From: Mycobacterium sp. 1164966.3
GTDB lineage: Bacteria; Actinomycetota; Actinomycetes; Mycobacteriales; Mycobacteriaceae
DNA length: 64,000 bases
Direction: 5' to 3'
Assembly (NCBI RefSeq): GCF_001665395.1
Contig: NZ_LZSG01000027.1
Coordinates: 1 to 64,000 of the forward strand
Shown: one piece after another, positions 53,979 to 62,463 of the stretch
How positions within the stretch are numbered: the stretch's first letter is position 1
How the letters are laid out: the number at the start of each line of letters is the position of its first letter
Position numbers and translations under genes: made by a program
The notes under the pieces: generated by a model
What the model saw: only the letters and a program-made list of their open reading frames with translations
Database searches by the model: none
What the model was told of the DNA's origin: nothing

Positions 53979-54297
53979 TGCTCACTAGTGGAGCTCGAAG
54001 AAGACTCGGCAACCATCACCCTGCGTCGCGAGAGTCGTAACCCACGTGGAAAGGCAAGTCAGGGAAGGTCTTGCCGAATTGAGACTGCCTAGCCGTCGGT
54101 ACTGCTGCCTTCACTAGGCCTTCTTGTGCCGTTGAAAGGACTGGCCGCTAACCAATGCTTCTGTGACCGATGCGCACTGCGTGTACACAACGCCTGTCAG
54201 AGACACGTGTTTGCCGCCTCACCCGCGGTATACATCGACCGATGCCTTTGTGACTCCTTACGGCAGTCCCAATACCCATCGTCAACAAGGAGATCTG
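53979..54297. other. Divergent promoter region of the LuxR copy 2 and exported-protein genes
   Basis: About 320 bp with no supported gene. An open frame in phase with the next gene extends to 54163 but lacks a ribosome binding site. It should contain promoters for both flanking genes. Confidence 0.45.
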
Positions 54298-55014
54298 GTG
54301 CAGTTAGCCCCTCGACCCAAGGCCGTCAGTATGCGGGAGTGGGGTGGACCAAGGTTCGCTACCCGCCTCTGCGCGTACCTGACTACTGGCATCGTGCTGA
54401 TAGGCGTGAGCGCCAGCGCCGCCATGCCGGTCGCGTCAGATCTACCAGAGATTCAGGCGCGCTCGGGACAGCTGGACGCGGCTTCCGACAGCGCTACCGA
54501 GATTTTGGCCGCACTGGGACTCGAGGTCGGCGAGGGCACAGGCAAAATTTCTTTGACCAGGGGGTTGCAAGACGTAGTTGGTCTGGAGAATTCACCGGTC
54601 GGGCGCGTGAGTGGCCGCGCTGACTTCTCCGGTTTTAACGCCTATGCGGAGCTCGCCACCAACACATCTGACCGCCAGAAGAGCCTTGGCCAAACTGCGC
54701 TCCATGACCCTTGGCCTATGGCGACACAGATCATCGCTAATCAGGTCGGTTATCCGCGTATGAGCCGCAATGCGCGAGGCTCGCTTTCGGACGTCGCTGA
54801 TGGGGTCATTGTCGCGTCCGCCCTTCCAACGGCGTTTGGAGTCCCCTTTTCGGGCGATGTTAAAGCTGAGTTGGTCGAAACTCAGATCGCGCTGCTGAAC
54901 CTACTGATCACTTTCAAGCTGAAAGTGGTTCTGTTGCAGACGGCTCTGCTGAATTTCCTGGTCAATGTCAACCGGAACATGGTCCTTGAGTCGCTAGGTG
55001 GCACACACACTTGA
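54298..55014 (+). CDS. Exported hypothetical protein
   Basis: GTG 54298 follows AAGGAG at 5-nt spacing and gives 238 aa. A long signal peptide is seen: basic start, hydrophobic core (LCAYLTTGIVLIGVSASAA, residues 25-43), with AMPVASD after it. The mature protein is Ser/Ala/Leu rich with an odd C-terminal amphipathic repeat (IALLNLLITFKLKVVLLQTA, followed by LLNFLVNVN), perhaps a membrane-inserting or self-associating helix. No family recognised. Confidence 0.65.
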   Translation: MQLAPRPKAVSMREWGGPRFATRLCAYLTTGIVLIGVSASAAMPVASDLPEIQARSGQLDAASDSATEILAALGLEVGEGTGKISLTRGLQDVVGLENSPVGRVSGRADFSGFNAYAELATNTSDRQKSLGQTALHDPWPMATQIIANQVGYPRMSRNARGSLSDVADGVIVASALPTAFGVPFSGDVKAELVETQIALLNLLITFKLKVVLLQTALLNFLVNVNRNMVLESLGGTHT

Positions 55015-55178
55015 TCGGGTGGGTTGGCCGTCTCGAACGTCAATCACCCTGTGGTGTTTCCCATTCGAGTCCGCGCCATAAGACAGTGGCGTTTGCCAAA
55101 GCTCGCAGTCAACATAATTCAAAATCCGCAACAGTGCGGAGGCGTGGCCAGCACCAAGCATCGTGGATACGGAAAGGA

Positions 55179-56057
55179 ATGATTCAGTTGGAACTTGCCG
55201 GTATCGGGGTGTCGAGTGTTCAGCTGCGCTACGGCGACCCGGCGGAATCCGCCGAAGCGGCAGCGGAATTGGAGGAGCTTGGCTTTGCATCGCTGTGGAT
55301 CCCAGATGTCAGTGGGCAGGTGTTTGATGCCGTGCATGGGTTGCTTGGCGCAACAAGACGGACGGTGATCGCGACGGGCATCCTGAATCTCTGGATGCAC
55401 TCACCGAGCGAGATCGCTGCATCTTATGCCGAGCTCATCGCCACTTATGGCGACCGCTTCCTGCTCGGCGTCGGCGCCAATCACGCCCGACCAATGGGCG
55501 TCAACCAGCCGGGGGCATACCACAAGCCTGTGCCAGCGGCTGTCGCGTTCCTGGATGCGTTGGACGCTGCCGACCCGCCAGTGCCCGCCGAGCGGCGGGT
55601 GCTAGCTGCTCAGAGCCCGAAGATGTTGGCGCTGGCCGCGAGTCGTACCCGCGGTGCCCAACCTTACATGGCAACGCCGGAGCACACCGCCATTGCCCGT
55701 GCGATTTTAGGCGAGACTTCGTTGTTGATGCCGATGCAGACCGTGATCCTGTGTCACGACGCCGACGAGGCCCGTGCCATCGGAACCCATTGGCTGCGGG
55801 CTTATTTGGGAGCTTTGCCGAACTACGCCCATAGCTTGCTGTGCCGGAGCGGGTACTCGGTAGATGACTTGGCTCGGGCGAGCGACCGGCTTTTCGACGG
55901 GATCATTGTGTGGGGCGACGAGGAAGCCGTTTTGCGCAGGGTAGCCGAGCATCGGGCGGCAGGCGCCGATCATGTCTGCATTCAGGTGCTGACGGATGAC
56001 CGATCGACCTTCCCTCGTGAAGAGTGGCGTCGGATTGCGGCTGCCTGCAAAGGCTGA
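55179..56057 (+). CDS. LLM-class F420/FMN-dependent oxidoreductase
   Basis: ATG 55179 (GGAAAGGA directly before it; TTG 55188 is the alternative) gives 292 aa. The luciferase-like barrel is seen in EELGFASLWIPDVSGQVFDA, LLGATRRTVIATGILNLWMH and GDRFLLGVGANHARPMG. It is shorter than typical, of the MSMEG-type group with probable F420 use. It is the last gene of the island before the terminator hairpin at 56206. Confidence 0.88.
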   Translation: MIQLELAGIGVSSVQLRYGDPAESAEAAAELEELGFASLWIPDVSGQVFDAVHGLLGATRRTVIATGILNLWMHSPSEIAASYAELIATYGDRFLLGVGANHARPMGVNQPGAYHKPVPAAVAFLDALDAADPPVPAERRVLAAQSPKMLALAASRTRGAQPYMATPEHTAIARAILGETSLLMPMQTVILCHDADEARAIGTHWLRAYLGALPNYAHSLLCRSGYSVDDLARASDRLFDGIIVWGDEEAVLRRVAEHRAAGADHVCIQVLTDDRSTFPREEWRRIAAACKG

Positions 56058-56205
56058 CCGCGACCACACCGATCTATCTTGCGTGTGAATTTGGCTGCCG
56101 AATCATCGATTCTGATCGGCCCTTGGCGGCTATGACGGCGGCAATGAAAACCCCACATGTTGTCCATAGTCTGGTGATCCTCCGCGGCCGGGCCGGGGGT
56201 TGCCG

Positions 56206-56233
56206 GCGACCGTGACGCCAGCGTCACGGTCGC
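56206..56233. terminator. Perfect 13-bp-arm hairpin terminator
   Basis: GCGACCGTGACGC, a CA centre, then the exact complement. It is 6 bp past the stop of the NAD(P)-binding gene on the minus strand. Mycobacterial terminators often lack the U-tract, as here. Near-copies occur at 27283-27338. Confidence 0.75.
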
Positions 56234-56239
56234 GGCGAC

Positions 56240-56881
56240 TCAGCGCGCCAGTGCCTCGGCGATGGGAAACTCGCCGTTGTTGAATTCGATGGTCCGGCCG
56301 ATCGTCGAGTCGTCGGCCAATGCGGCCGCGACGACGAGCGCGACGTCCGCCCGCGTGACTGAACCCTTTCCCTCGCCGACGGCGATCCGCCCCGTCGCAG
56401 GCTCCAGGGTGAGGTGACCCGGGCCCAGGATGGTCCAATCCAAGCTGCTGGCCCGCAGGTGTGCGTCGGCGGCGGCCTTGGCCTCGGCGTACGGAAAGAA
56501 CGAATTGTCCGGCGACACACCGTGGTCGGGTCGCGCACCGAAATAGGACACCATCACGAACCTTTTGACGCCTGCCTGCGCGGCGGCGTCTATCACCCGG
56601 ATCGCCGCATCGCGATCGACGGCGTAGGTGCGGGCCGGGTTGCCCCCGCCGGCCCCGGCGGAGAAAACGACGGCGTCGTGACCCGCGACGAGCTCGGCCA
56701 GCGCGGCGGTGTCCAGCTGCTGGATGTCGGCGGTGACCGGTTTGGCGCCCGTTTCGGCGACGTCGCCGGCGTGGTCCGGGTTACGGAAAACCGACGTCAC
56801 GTCGTCGCCGCGCTCGGCCAGGATGCGAGCCAAGTGCAGTGCGACCTTGCCGTGGCCGCCGATCACGACGATGCGCGCCAC
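56240..56881 (-). CDS. NAD(P)-binding (atypical SDR, NmrA-like) protein
   Basis: GTG 56881 (MARIVVIGGHGKVALHLARI) gives 213 aa. The glycine motif GGHGKVAL at residues 8-15, FRNPDHAGDVAETGAKP, VFSAGAGGG and the YAEAKAAADAHLRASSLDW helix identify an atypical SDR like YwnB/HSCARG, often a redox-sensing or flavin-reductase-like protein. It starts 11 bp after an SDR gene and is its operon partner. A truncated copy of its last 37 codons lies 29 kb away at 27346. Confidence 0.87.
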   Translation of the reverse strand: MARIVVIGGHGKVALHLARILAERGDDVTSVFRNPDHAGDVAETGAKPVTADIQQLDTAALAELVAGHDAVVFSAGAGGGNPARTYAVDRDAAIRVIDAAAQAGVKRFVMVSYFGARPDHGVSPDNSFFPYAEAKAAADAHLRASSLDWTILGPGHLTLEPATGRIAVGEGKGSVTRADVALVVAAALADDSTIGRTIEFNNGEFPIAEALAR

Positions 56882-56892
56882 GGGCCCGACTC

Positions 56893-57732
56893 CTACAGCT
56901 TCACCCGGCCCATGATCAGATCGATGATCGGCTTGCCCGGAGGGTATGCCCCGGTGAGCGAGGCCATCGTGTGCCCGTAGTCCACCAGCAGCGTGATCCC
57001 GCTGATGCCGAACGCGGCGGCGCTGTTGAGGAACGCCATCACGTCGCCCATTTGCTCCGGGGTGTGGACTTTGGAGCCGGTCTCGTCCCGGTAGTCCTGC
57101 GCGAAAGTCAGCCACAGGTCGGCGTTGGCCTGCGCCAGCGGGGTGTCGGTGGGACCCGGGCAGATGGCGTTGATGCGGATGCCACGCTTCAGCAGGGGAT
57201 AGCCCTGGGTTGCGACGTAGGCGTTGACCGCCTTCTTGCTGAACCCGTAGTGGATGATGCCTTCTGGCTCATGCGCCTTGACCCACGCGTCGGCCGCCGC
57301 GAAGTCAGGCGTGGCCAGGAACTCGTTCAGCAGTTCCAGGTCGTTTTCCCATCCCATGCCGGCGACCGAGGAGATGAAGCAGATCGCCGAGCCGGACGGA
57401 AGCTGATTGTTGCCTAGCAGCCGCTCGATGAGATAGCGGTGTCCGATGAAATTGATCTTCATCAGATCCGGCCCGTCGGCGACTCCGGCGGCGGAGAACA
57501 CCGCATGCACCGGCCCCTCGACCTGCTCCAGCGCGGCGTCGATGGAGGCCGGGTCGCGCAGGTCCACCTGTATTGCCTTGGCGACGTCATAGTTCACCGG
57601 CGCGTAGTCCAGCACGATGACTTCGGCGCCGAGCTCGCCCGCTGACTTGGCCGCCGCCGCGCCCATGCCCGTCGCGCCGCCGACGACGAGCGCCCGCTTG
57701 CCGTCATAACGCAATCGATCGATAACAGTCAT
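56893..57732 (-). CDS. SDR-family oxidoreductase (3-alpha-HSD/carveol-dehydrogenase-like)
   Basis: ATG 57732 follows AAGGGGATTTCC and gives 279 aa. It has VVGGATGMGAAAAKS for cofactor, VLDYAPVNYDVAKAIQVDLRD with Asp favouring NAD, SSVAGMGWEND for Ser, and HYGFSKKAVNAYV for Tyr and Lys, then RINAICPGPTDTPLA. The length and the insert before the active site fit the 3-alpha-hydroxysteroid dehydrogenase subgroup. The 14-bp motif shared with the TetR and FadE promoters lies about 57 bp upstream of the start. Confidence 0.88.
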   Translation of the reverse strand: MTVIDRLRYDGKRALVVGGATGMGAAAAKSAGELGAEVIVLDYAPVNYDVAKAIQVDLRDPASIDAALEQVEGPVHAVFSAAGVADGPDLMKINFIGHRYLIERLLGNNQLPSGSAICFISSVAGMGWENDLELLNEFLATPDFAAADAWVKAHEPEGIIHYGFSKKAVNAYVATQGYPLLKRGIRINAICPGPTDTPLAQANADLWLTFAQDYRDETGSKVHTPEQMGDVMAFLNSAAAFGISGITLLVDYGHTMASLTGAYPPGKPIIDLIMGRVKL

Positions 57733-57788
57733 GGAAATCCCCTTCTCGGCAACTGCCAACCCGGTTCTAATTGCCCAACTGTATGGGT

Positions 57789-57802
57789 AACAGTTATTTG
57801 GT
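57789..57802. promoter_or_regulatory. Putative operator, ACCAAATnnnTGTT, site 1
   Basis: The minus strand reads ACCAAATAACTGTT, in the spacer between the SDR gene start and the end of the TetR gene. Two related sites occur at 59135 and 62421, each also upstream of a transcription unit of this block. Confidence 0.55.
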
Positions 57803-57835
57803 TCAACACCGGGTACCCGGTTGTGACTCTGACGC

Positions 57836-59119
57836 CTACTTCCCGCAAACCGCGACTCCGCGCAGGACGGTGTCGCGGGCGTGCAGCAACGCCGCGCGAG
57901 TGCCCACGGCACGCAGAATGTTCTCCGGTATCCACTGCATGCCGATGACACAGCGCGCCAGCATCGCGGTCGACGGCGTGTCGATGCTTATCTCTCCCGA
58001 CCGGATCCCCTCGGAGAGCAGTGATTTCATCTGTCGCAGCCGCGTGGTGTACGACCAGCCCGGGTTGGTGGTCGGTGGCGACTGTCGCATCCATGCCAGC
58101 TGGATCCGGAACTCGTCGGAGAACCGATCCAACGCGTTGACGTGGACCCAACTGAGCGCGTCGAGCTTCTCGAGCGTCGACGCATCCGAGCGCAGCACGC
58201 TGACCCATCCGGCTTCGACCTTCTGCCCGAACGAACGCATGATCGAGGCCAGCAGCTCATCCTTGGATCCGATCACCCGGTAGACGGTGCCGGTGCCCAG
58301 ACCCGCCGCGGATGCGATGTCCCGGATGGTGGTGACTTCATAGCCTTTTCGGCCGAACTCGGTTTTTGCAACCGCGCGCAGATGGGCCGCCTTGTCGCCA
58401 GGGTCCGCGAAGCTGTCGTCGGCCCATGTCTCGATGACCTCGCTGGCCGCGGCAATGGCCTTGGACCGATCCAGTGCGGCATCGGTGGGGGGCCGTGCTG
58501 CCAACCCGTGCAGGATGATTCGGCACATGAGCCCGGCCACCTGATCGGCGGATGCTTTGTCGCGAATGACGTCCAGACCCACCTGCAGCATGGTCTGGCA
58601 GATCCGGTCGGCCAAGGTCGGAAGGTCGATGTCGGGTTTGATGTAGCCGCTCCACCTGCCGGCGCGCAGTGTCTGCAGCATCGCGTCATGGATTGCGCTG
58701 GACTGTTGCGCGCGCTTGAGCAGTTCGGGATCCGCGCTCGGTCCCTCGTAGAACGACATCTGCAGGGCGGCCTGATGTTCCACCGCACAGTTGGCGATTG
58801 CCACTCCGAGCTCGGTGATTTGCTTGTCGGCGGGCCGCGAGTCGGGTTGGTCCAGCCTCGCCTGTGCGCGCTGGCCGATGCGGTTCAGATCGTCGTGGTA
58901 GCGCTGCGTCAGCTCGACCAGGATCGCTTCTTTGGATTCGAAGTGGTGGTACAAGCTGCCCGGGAGAATGCCTGCGGCATCGGCGATTTCCTGCAGCGAG
59001 GTCCGTAGCCCCGACGAGGCGATCAGGGATGCCGCGGTCTGCAGGATCTCGGTCCGGCGGGTTCCGGAATCGGCTGCGGTGCCGGCTTGTTCCAGTGCAT
59101 CGGCTCTGGCCATATGCAC
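57836..59119 (-). CDS. TetR-family regulator with two tandem DNA-binding domains
   Basis: The 427-aa protein carries two complete TetR N-terminal domains: the first around residues 23-70 (SLQEIADAAGILPGSLYHHF) and the second around residues 250-298 (TTIRDIASAAGLGTGTVYRV), each followed by its own ligand-binding-type helical region. TetR proteins normally have one and dimerise; a fused tandem could act as a pseudo-dimer. GTG 59119 sits 6 nt after GGGAGGACAG. It lies between the SDR and FadE units, and its own promoter holds operator site 2. Confidence 0.88.
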   Translation of the reverse strand: MHMARADALEQAGTAADSGTRRTEILQTAASLIASSGLRTSLQEIADAAGILPGSLYHHFESKEAILVELTQRYHDDLNRIGQRAQARLDQPDSRPADKQITELGVAIANCAVEHQAALQMSFYEGPSADPELLKRAQQSSAIHDAMLQTLRAGRWSGYIKPDIDLPTLADRICQTMLQVGLDVIRDKASADQVAGLMCRIILHGLAARPPTDAALDRSKAIAAASEVIETWADDSFADPGDKAAHLRAVAKTEFGRKGYEVTTIRDIASAAGLGTGTVYRVIGSKDELLASIMRSFGQKVEAGWVSVLRSDASTLEKLDALSWVHVNALDRFSDEFRIQLAWMRQSPPTTNPGWSYTTRLRQMKSLLSEGIRSGEISIDTPSTAMLARCVIGMQWIPENILRAVGTRAALLHARDTVLRGVAVCGK

Positions 59120-59134
59120 CTGTCCTCCCGGTGA

Positions 59135-59148
59135 ACCAAATCTTTGTT
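59135..59148. promoter_or_regulatory. Putative operator, ACCAAATnnnTGTT, site 2
   Basis: ACCAAATCTTTGTT lies 16 bp upstream of the TetR start codon, consistent with autoregulation. Confidence 0.55.
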
Positions 59149-59224
59149 GAAGGCTATCAGACTGCCCGGTTGGAAAGATGCTGCTGAGCGGGCCAACCAG
59201 CCAATCTTAAAGCGGGTAGCGGCG

Positions 59225-60154
59225 TCACGTCGTCACACCGAGCTGGGCGGCCACGGCGAAGACTTCCTCGAAGATCGAGTCGGGCACGGTGAACGGTTCG
59301 GTTGCCGACACCTCGGAAAGATGAGCTTCGATGTCGTCGGCCGTCGGATTGCTGTCACGCGCCGCGAACCAGCCCTGACCGAGGCCGACGAAGACCCGAG
59401 CGAAACGACCAGCGCAGGCCGAGTAGTTCTGGTGGGTGAATTGGCAGGCCCGACTCGCCAGGAAGACCACGACAGGGACCACCAGCTCCGGCTTGATCAC
59501 GTTCAGAAATCCGATCTCCTCAAGGGCTTTCGGGTCGCCGACGGTTTCGGTCACCATGCGGGAAAAGCCGAACGGTAGCACCGTGTTGGAAAGTATGCCG
59601 TGGTCGGCGCCCTCGATCGCGATCACATTCGACAATCCGACCAGCCCGGCTTTGGCAGCGGCGTAATGGGCTTCCAGCGGTTGTCCGAACATGCCGCCCG
59701 ACGAAGAGATGAAGACGAACCGGCCGTAGCGCTGTCTCTTCATCACCCGGTAGGCGGCCTGGCTCAAATAGAACCCGCCGTCCAGGTGCACGCTGAGCAT
59801 CTGCCGCCATTGCTGCGCGGACATCTCGTCGAACGGAACGCTGTTGAAGATGCCGGCGTTGCTCACCACCGCGTCGAGTCGGCCGAACCGCTCGACGGCC
59901 GTATCGACGATCGCTTCGCCGCCCTCCGGGCCGGCCACCGAGTCGTGTGATGCCACCGCGACACCGCCGGCGTTCTCGATCTCGGCGACGACCTCGTCGG
60001 CGACGGTTGCGTCGGAACCTTCGCCGTGCATGGTGCCACCCAGGTCGTTGACAACCACCGCAGCTCCGCGCCGGGCCAGCTCGAGCGCATACAACCGGCC
60101 AAGGCCTCGGCCTGCGCCGGTGACGATTGCGACCTGGTCGGTGAAGTCGATCAC
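59225..60154 (-). CDS. SDR, MFE-2-type hydroxyacyl-CoA dehydrogenase-like
   Basis: The 309-aa SDR begins MIDFTDQVAIVTGAGRGLGR and has VVVNDLGG followed by HGEGSD, the pattern of (3R)-hydroxyacyl-CoA/17β-HSD-like SDRs of steroid and fatty-acid β-oxidation. NAG, FISSSGGMFG (Ser) and HYAAAKAGL (Tyr, Lys) complete the site. The ATG overlaps the stop of the upstream acyl-CoA dehydrogenase by 4 bp, so it belongs to the FadE operon and likely oxidises the hydroxyacyl-CoA intermediate. Confidence 0.9.
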   Translation of the reverse strand: MIDFTDQVAIVTGAGRGLGRLYALELARRGAAVVVNDLGGTMHGEGSDATVADEVVAEIENAGGVAVASHDSVAGPEGGEAIVDTAVERFGRLDAVVSNAGIFNSVPFDEMSAQQWRQMLSVHLDGGFYLSQAAYRVMKRQRYGRFVFISSSGGMFGQPLEAHYAAAKAGLVGLSNVIAIEGADHGILSNTVLPFGFSRMVTETVGDPKALEEIGFLNVIKPELVVPVVVFLASRACQFTHQNYSACAGRFARVFVGLGQGWFAARDSNPTADDIEAHLSEVSATEPFTVPDSIFEEVFAVAAQLGVTT

Positions 60155-61224
60155 GGGAAATCCTTCGTCGGTTCGGAACTAGCAAGGCGTGCACCGAGTT
60201 CGGTGAGATAGCGGTCGGGGCCGCCGAGGAATTGGCTCCAGCTCAGCAGCCGCTTGAGATAGAGATGAGCGTCGTGCTCCCAGGTGTAGCCGATGCCGCC
60301 GAACACCTGGATCGCGGTGTCGCCGACGGTGGCCAGCCGCCCGGCGAACGCCTTGGCGCGCACCGCGGACAGGTGCCGCTCGTTCGGGGCGGCGTCGGCG
60401 GCCCACAGCGCGTGGATGACTCCGCTGCGGGCCAGTTCGACAGTCTCGTACATGTCGACGCACAAATGCTGGACCGCCTGAAACGACCCGATGAACTGAC
60501 CGAATTGTCTTCTCGTCTTGGCATATTCGACGGCGAGCTGCATTACCGCCGTTGCCGCCCCGAGTGCGTCAGCGGCCATGGCGATGAGCACGTCGTCGAC
60601 GACTGCGGCGATGTCCTCCGGCGAGGGTGTGGCGAGCAGATGCGCGTCGGCGTTGTCCAGCGTGACCCGAAACTGTTTGCGAGTCTGGTCGACTCCGCGT
60701 TCGAACGTCAATGAAACGCCTGCCGAGTCTTTGTCAACGGCGAAAAGCCCAGTGCCGTCTTGGTATTCAGCAAGTATTAGCAATACATCGGCCGCCGCGG
60801 CGTCAGGCACGCCGGTTAGCGTGGCCGACAGTGCCCCCGGCTCGCCCAGTGGAGCCAGCGTCGCGATCGTGCTGCCGTCGTCGATGCCGGCCAGAAGCTC
60901 AGCGGCCGCGTCTCCGCCGGCCCGGGTCAGCATGCGTGTCGCGGCCACCGCGCTCGACAGCCATGGCCCCGGGTGCAGGGCGGCGCCGAGTTCCTCGGCC
61001 ACGATGCCGGCCTCGACCATTGTCATGCCGGCGCCGCCGTATTCCTCCGGCACGAGCAGTCCCGTCGTCCCGAGGTCGGCGAGGCCCTGCCAGACCGCGT
61101 CGTCGGTGCCGCAAGGATCATCGAGCAGCTCGCGAACGTGCCCGGATATCGGTGCTTTCTCAGCCAGGAAGCGTCGCACGGTGTCGCGCAGCGCCAGTTG
61201 CTCGTCGGTCAGCTCGAGGTTCAT
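60151..61224 (-). CDS. Acyl-CoA dehydrogenase (FadE), second subunit
   Basis: The 357-aa ACAD has VPEEYGGAGMTMVEAGIVAE and the C-terminal FGGIGYTWEHDAHLYLKRL, with YAKTRRQFGQFIGSFQAVQH as the family helix. The N-terminal domain is short. Paired overlapping ACAD genes encode the α2β2 FadE heterotetramers typical of mycobacterial sterol side-chain oxidation. It is cotranscribed with FadE subunit 1 (4-bp overlap) and the SDR. Confidence 0.9.
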   Translation of the reverse strand: MNLELTDEQLALRDTVRRFLAEKAPISGHVRELLDDPCGTDDAVWQGLADLGTTGLLVPEEYGGAGMTMVEAGIVAEELGAALHPGPWLSSAVAATRMLTRAGGDAAAELLAGIDDGSTIATLAPLGEPGALSATLTGVPDAAAADVLLILAEYQDGTGLFAVDKDSAGVSLTFERGVDQTRKQFRVTLDNADAHLLATPSPEDIAAVVDDVLIAMAADALGAATAVMQLAVEYAKTRRQFGQFIGSFQAVQHLCVDMYETVELARSGVIHALWAADAAPNERHLSAVRAKAFAGRLATVGDTAIQVFGGIGYTWEHDAHLYLKRLLSWSQFLGGPDRYLTELGARLASSEPTKDFP

Positions 61225-62366
61225 TTTCGTGGCAGCCCCAGTACCCGCTGGGCGGTGATGTTCTTATTGATCTGCGTCGTGCCCCCCGCGATGGTCAGCG
61301 AGCGGGAGGTCAGCCGGTAGTCGGCCCAGCGCCCGTTGCTGCCCAGCACGTCGAAGGCCAGCGCGGCCAGATCCTGCCCGATCTCACCCCATACCGTCTT
61401 GGCCAGGCTCGCGGATCCAAAAGCGTCGCCGCCGTGCAAAGTTGCCGAAATCGACCGCTGGCAAAGTACTTCCAGATACTTGATGCGGACCGCGATCTCG
61501 CCGAGGCGCCGCAGTGTGACTGGGTCTGCTCCGACGCCCGCGGCGGCGAAGCCGGCCATTAGTTCCTCGAGCCGGACCTGCAGTTCGGCGTATAGCCTTG
61601 CCGCCCCGGCACGTTCGTGGCTGAGGGTTGTGGTGGCAACTTGCCAGCCGCCGTTGAGCGGCCCGAGTAGCGCGTCCGCCGGCACCCGCGCGTCGTGGAA
61701 GAAGACCTCGGCGAAATCGGTGTCCCCGTTGAGCGTGACGAGCGGCCGGACCTCGATGCCCGGCAACTTCAGGTCAACAATCAGGCAGGAGATCCCCTGG
61801 TGTTTCGGAGCGTCGGGATCGGTGCGCACATATAGCTGACACCAGTCGGCCCGGTGCCCGAGCGACGTCCAGATCTTCTGCCCGTTGACGACGAACTCCC
61901 CGTCTCGCTGGCCGCCGTGCCGCACCGCACGGGTACGCAGGGCAGCCAGATCGGATCCGGCTTCGGGCTCGGACATGCCTTGGCACCAGATGTCGTCGGC
62001 CCGCATCATGCGGGGCAGCAGCGTCTCCTTCTGCGCCTCGGTCCCGTACTGCATGATGGCCGGAGCGATATTGTTCATGCCAATGACATTGAGCGGCAAC
62101 GGAGCCCGCGCGCGAGTGGTCTCCTCGGTATAGATCAGTTGCTCGAGCACGGTCGCGCCTCGGCCCCCGTACTCTCTGGGCCAGGAGACCGCTGCCCATC
62201 CGGCCTCGGCCATGGCGCGATTCCAGTCGCGCAGCATCTCGAATGTCGCGTCGTCGCGGCCGGTGGGCCGACGAGCCGCTATCAACTCGTCGGTCAGATT
62301 GTCTGACAACCAGGCGCGCAGCTCGCCTCGGAAATGTTCCACTTCCACTGGGTATGAGAAGTCCAC
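61221..62366 (-). CDS. Acyl-CoA dehydrogenase (FadE), first subunit
   Basis: The 381-aa ACAD has WPREYGGRGATVLEQLIYTE, WCQGMSEPEAGSDLAALRTR with FAD/substrate contacts, KIWTSLGHRADWCQLYVRTD, and a C-terminal LTIAGGTTQINKNITAQRVL. This is the full-length partner of the shorter FadE downstream. It is the first gene of the FadE-FadE-SDR operon and is divergent from the VWA gene, with site 3 of the shared operator between. Confidence 0.92.
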   Translation of the reverse strand: MDFSYPVEVEHFRGELRAWLSDNLTDELIAARRPTGRDDATFEMLRDWNRAMAEAGWAAVSWPREYGGRGATVLEQLIYTEETTRARAPLPLNVIGMNNIAPAIMQYGTEAQKETLLPRMMRADDIWCQGMSEPEAGSDLAALRTRAVRHGGQRDGEFVVNGQKIWTSLGHRADWCQLYVRTDPDAPKHQGISCLIVDLKLPGIEVRPLVTLNGDTDFAEVFFHDARVPADALLGPLNGGWQVATTTLSHERAGAARLYAELQVRLEELMAGFAAAGVGADPVTLRRLGEIAVRIKYLEVLCQRSISATLHGGDAFGSASLAKTVWGEIGQDLAALAFDVLGSNGRWADYRLTSRSLTIAGGTTQINKNITAQRVLGLPRK

Positions 62367-62420
62367 GTTTCCTATTCGACCTCACGCGATTGACTGCGAC
62401 CAAGCCGGACTCTACGTTGG

Positions 62421-62434
62421 AACAGATATTTGGT
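62421..62434. promoter_or_regulatory. Putative operator, ACCAAATnnnTGTT, site 3
   Basis: The minus strand reads ACCAAATATCTGTT, 55 bp upstream of the fadE start and about 30 bp before the putative start of the divergent VWA gene. It could regulate both. Confidence 0.55.
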
Positions 62435-62463
62435 CAATCGGTCAAGAAGGGTGCATTCGGAGG

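Noticed and set aside
54298..55014. PE or PPE family protein
   Set aside because: The N-terminus is a signal peptide without the PE or PPE motif.
27461..56205. Prophage or conjugative element as source of the island
   Set aside because: No integrase, terminase, portal, tail, relaxase or type IV secretion motifs were seen in any frame.
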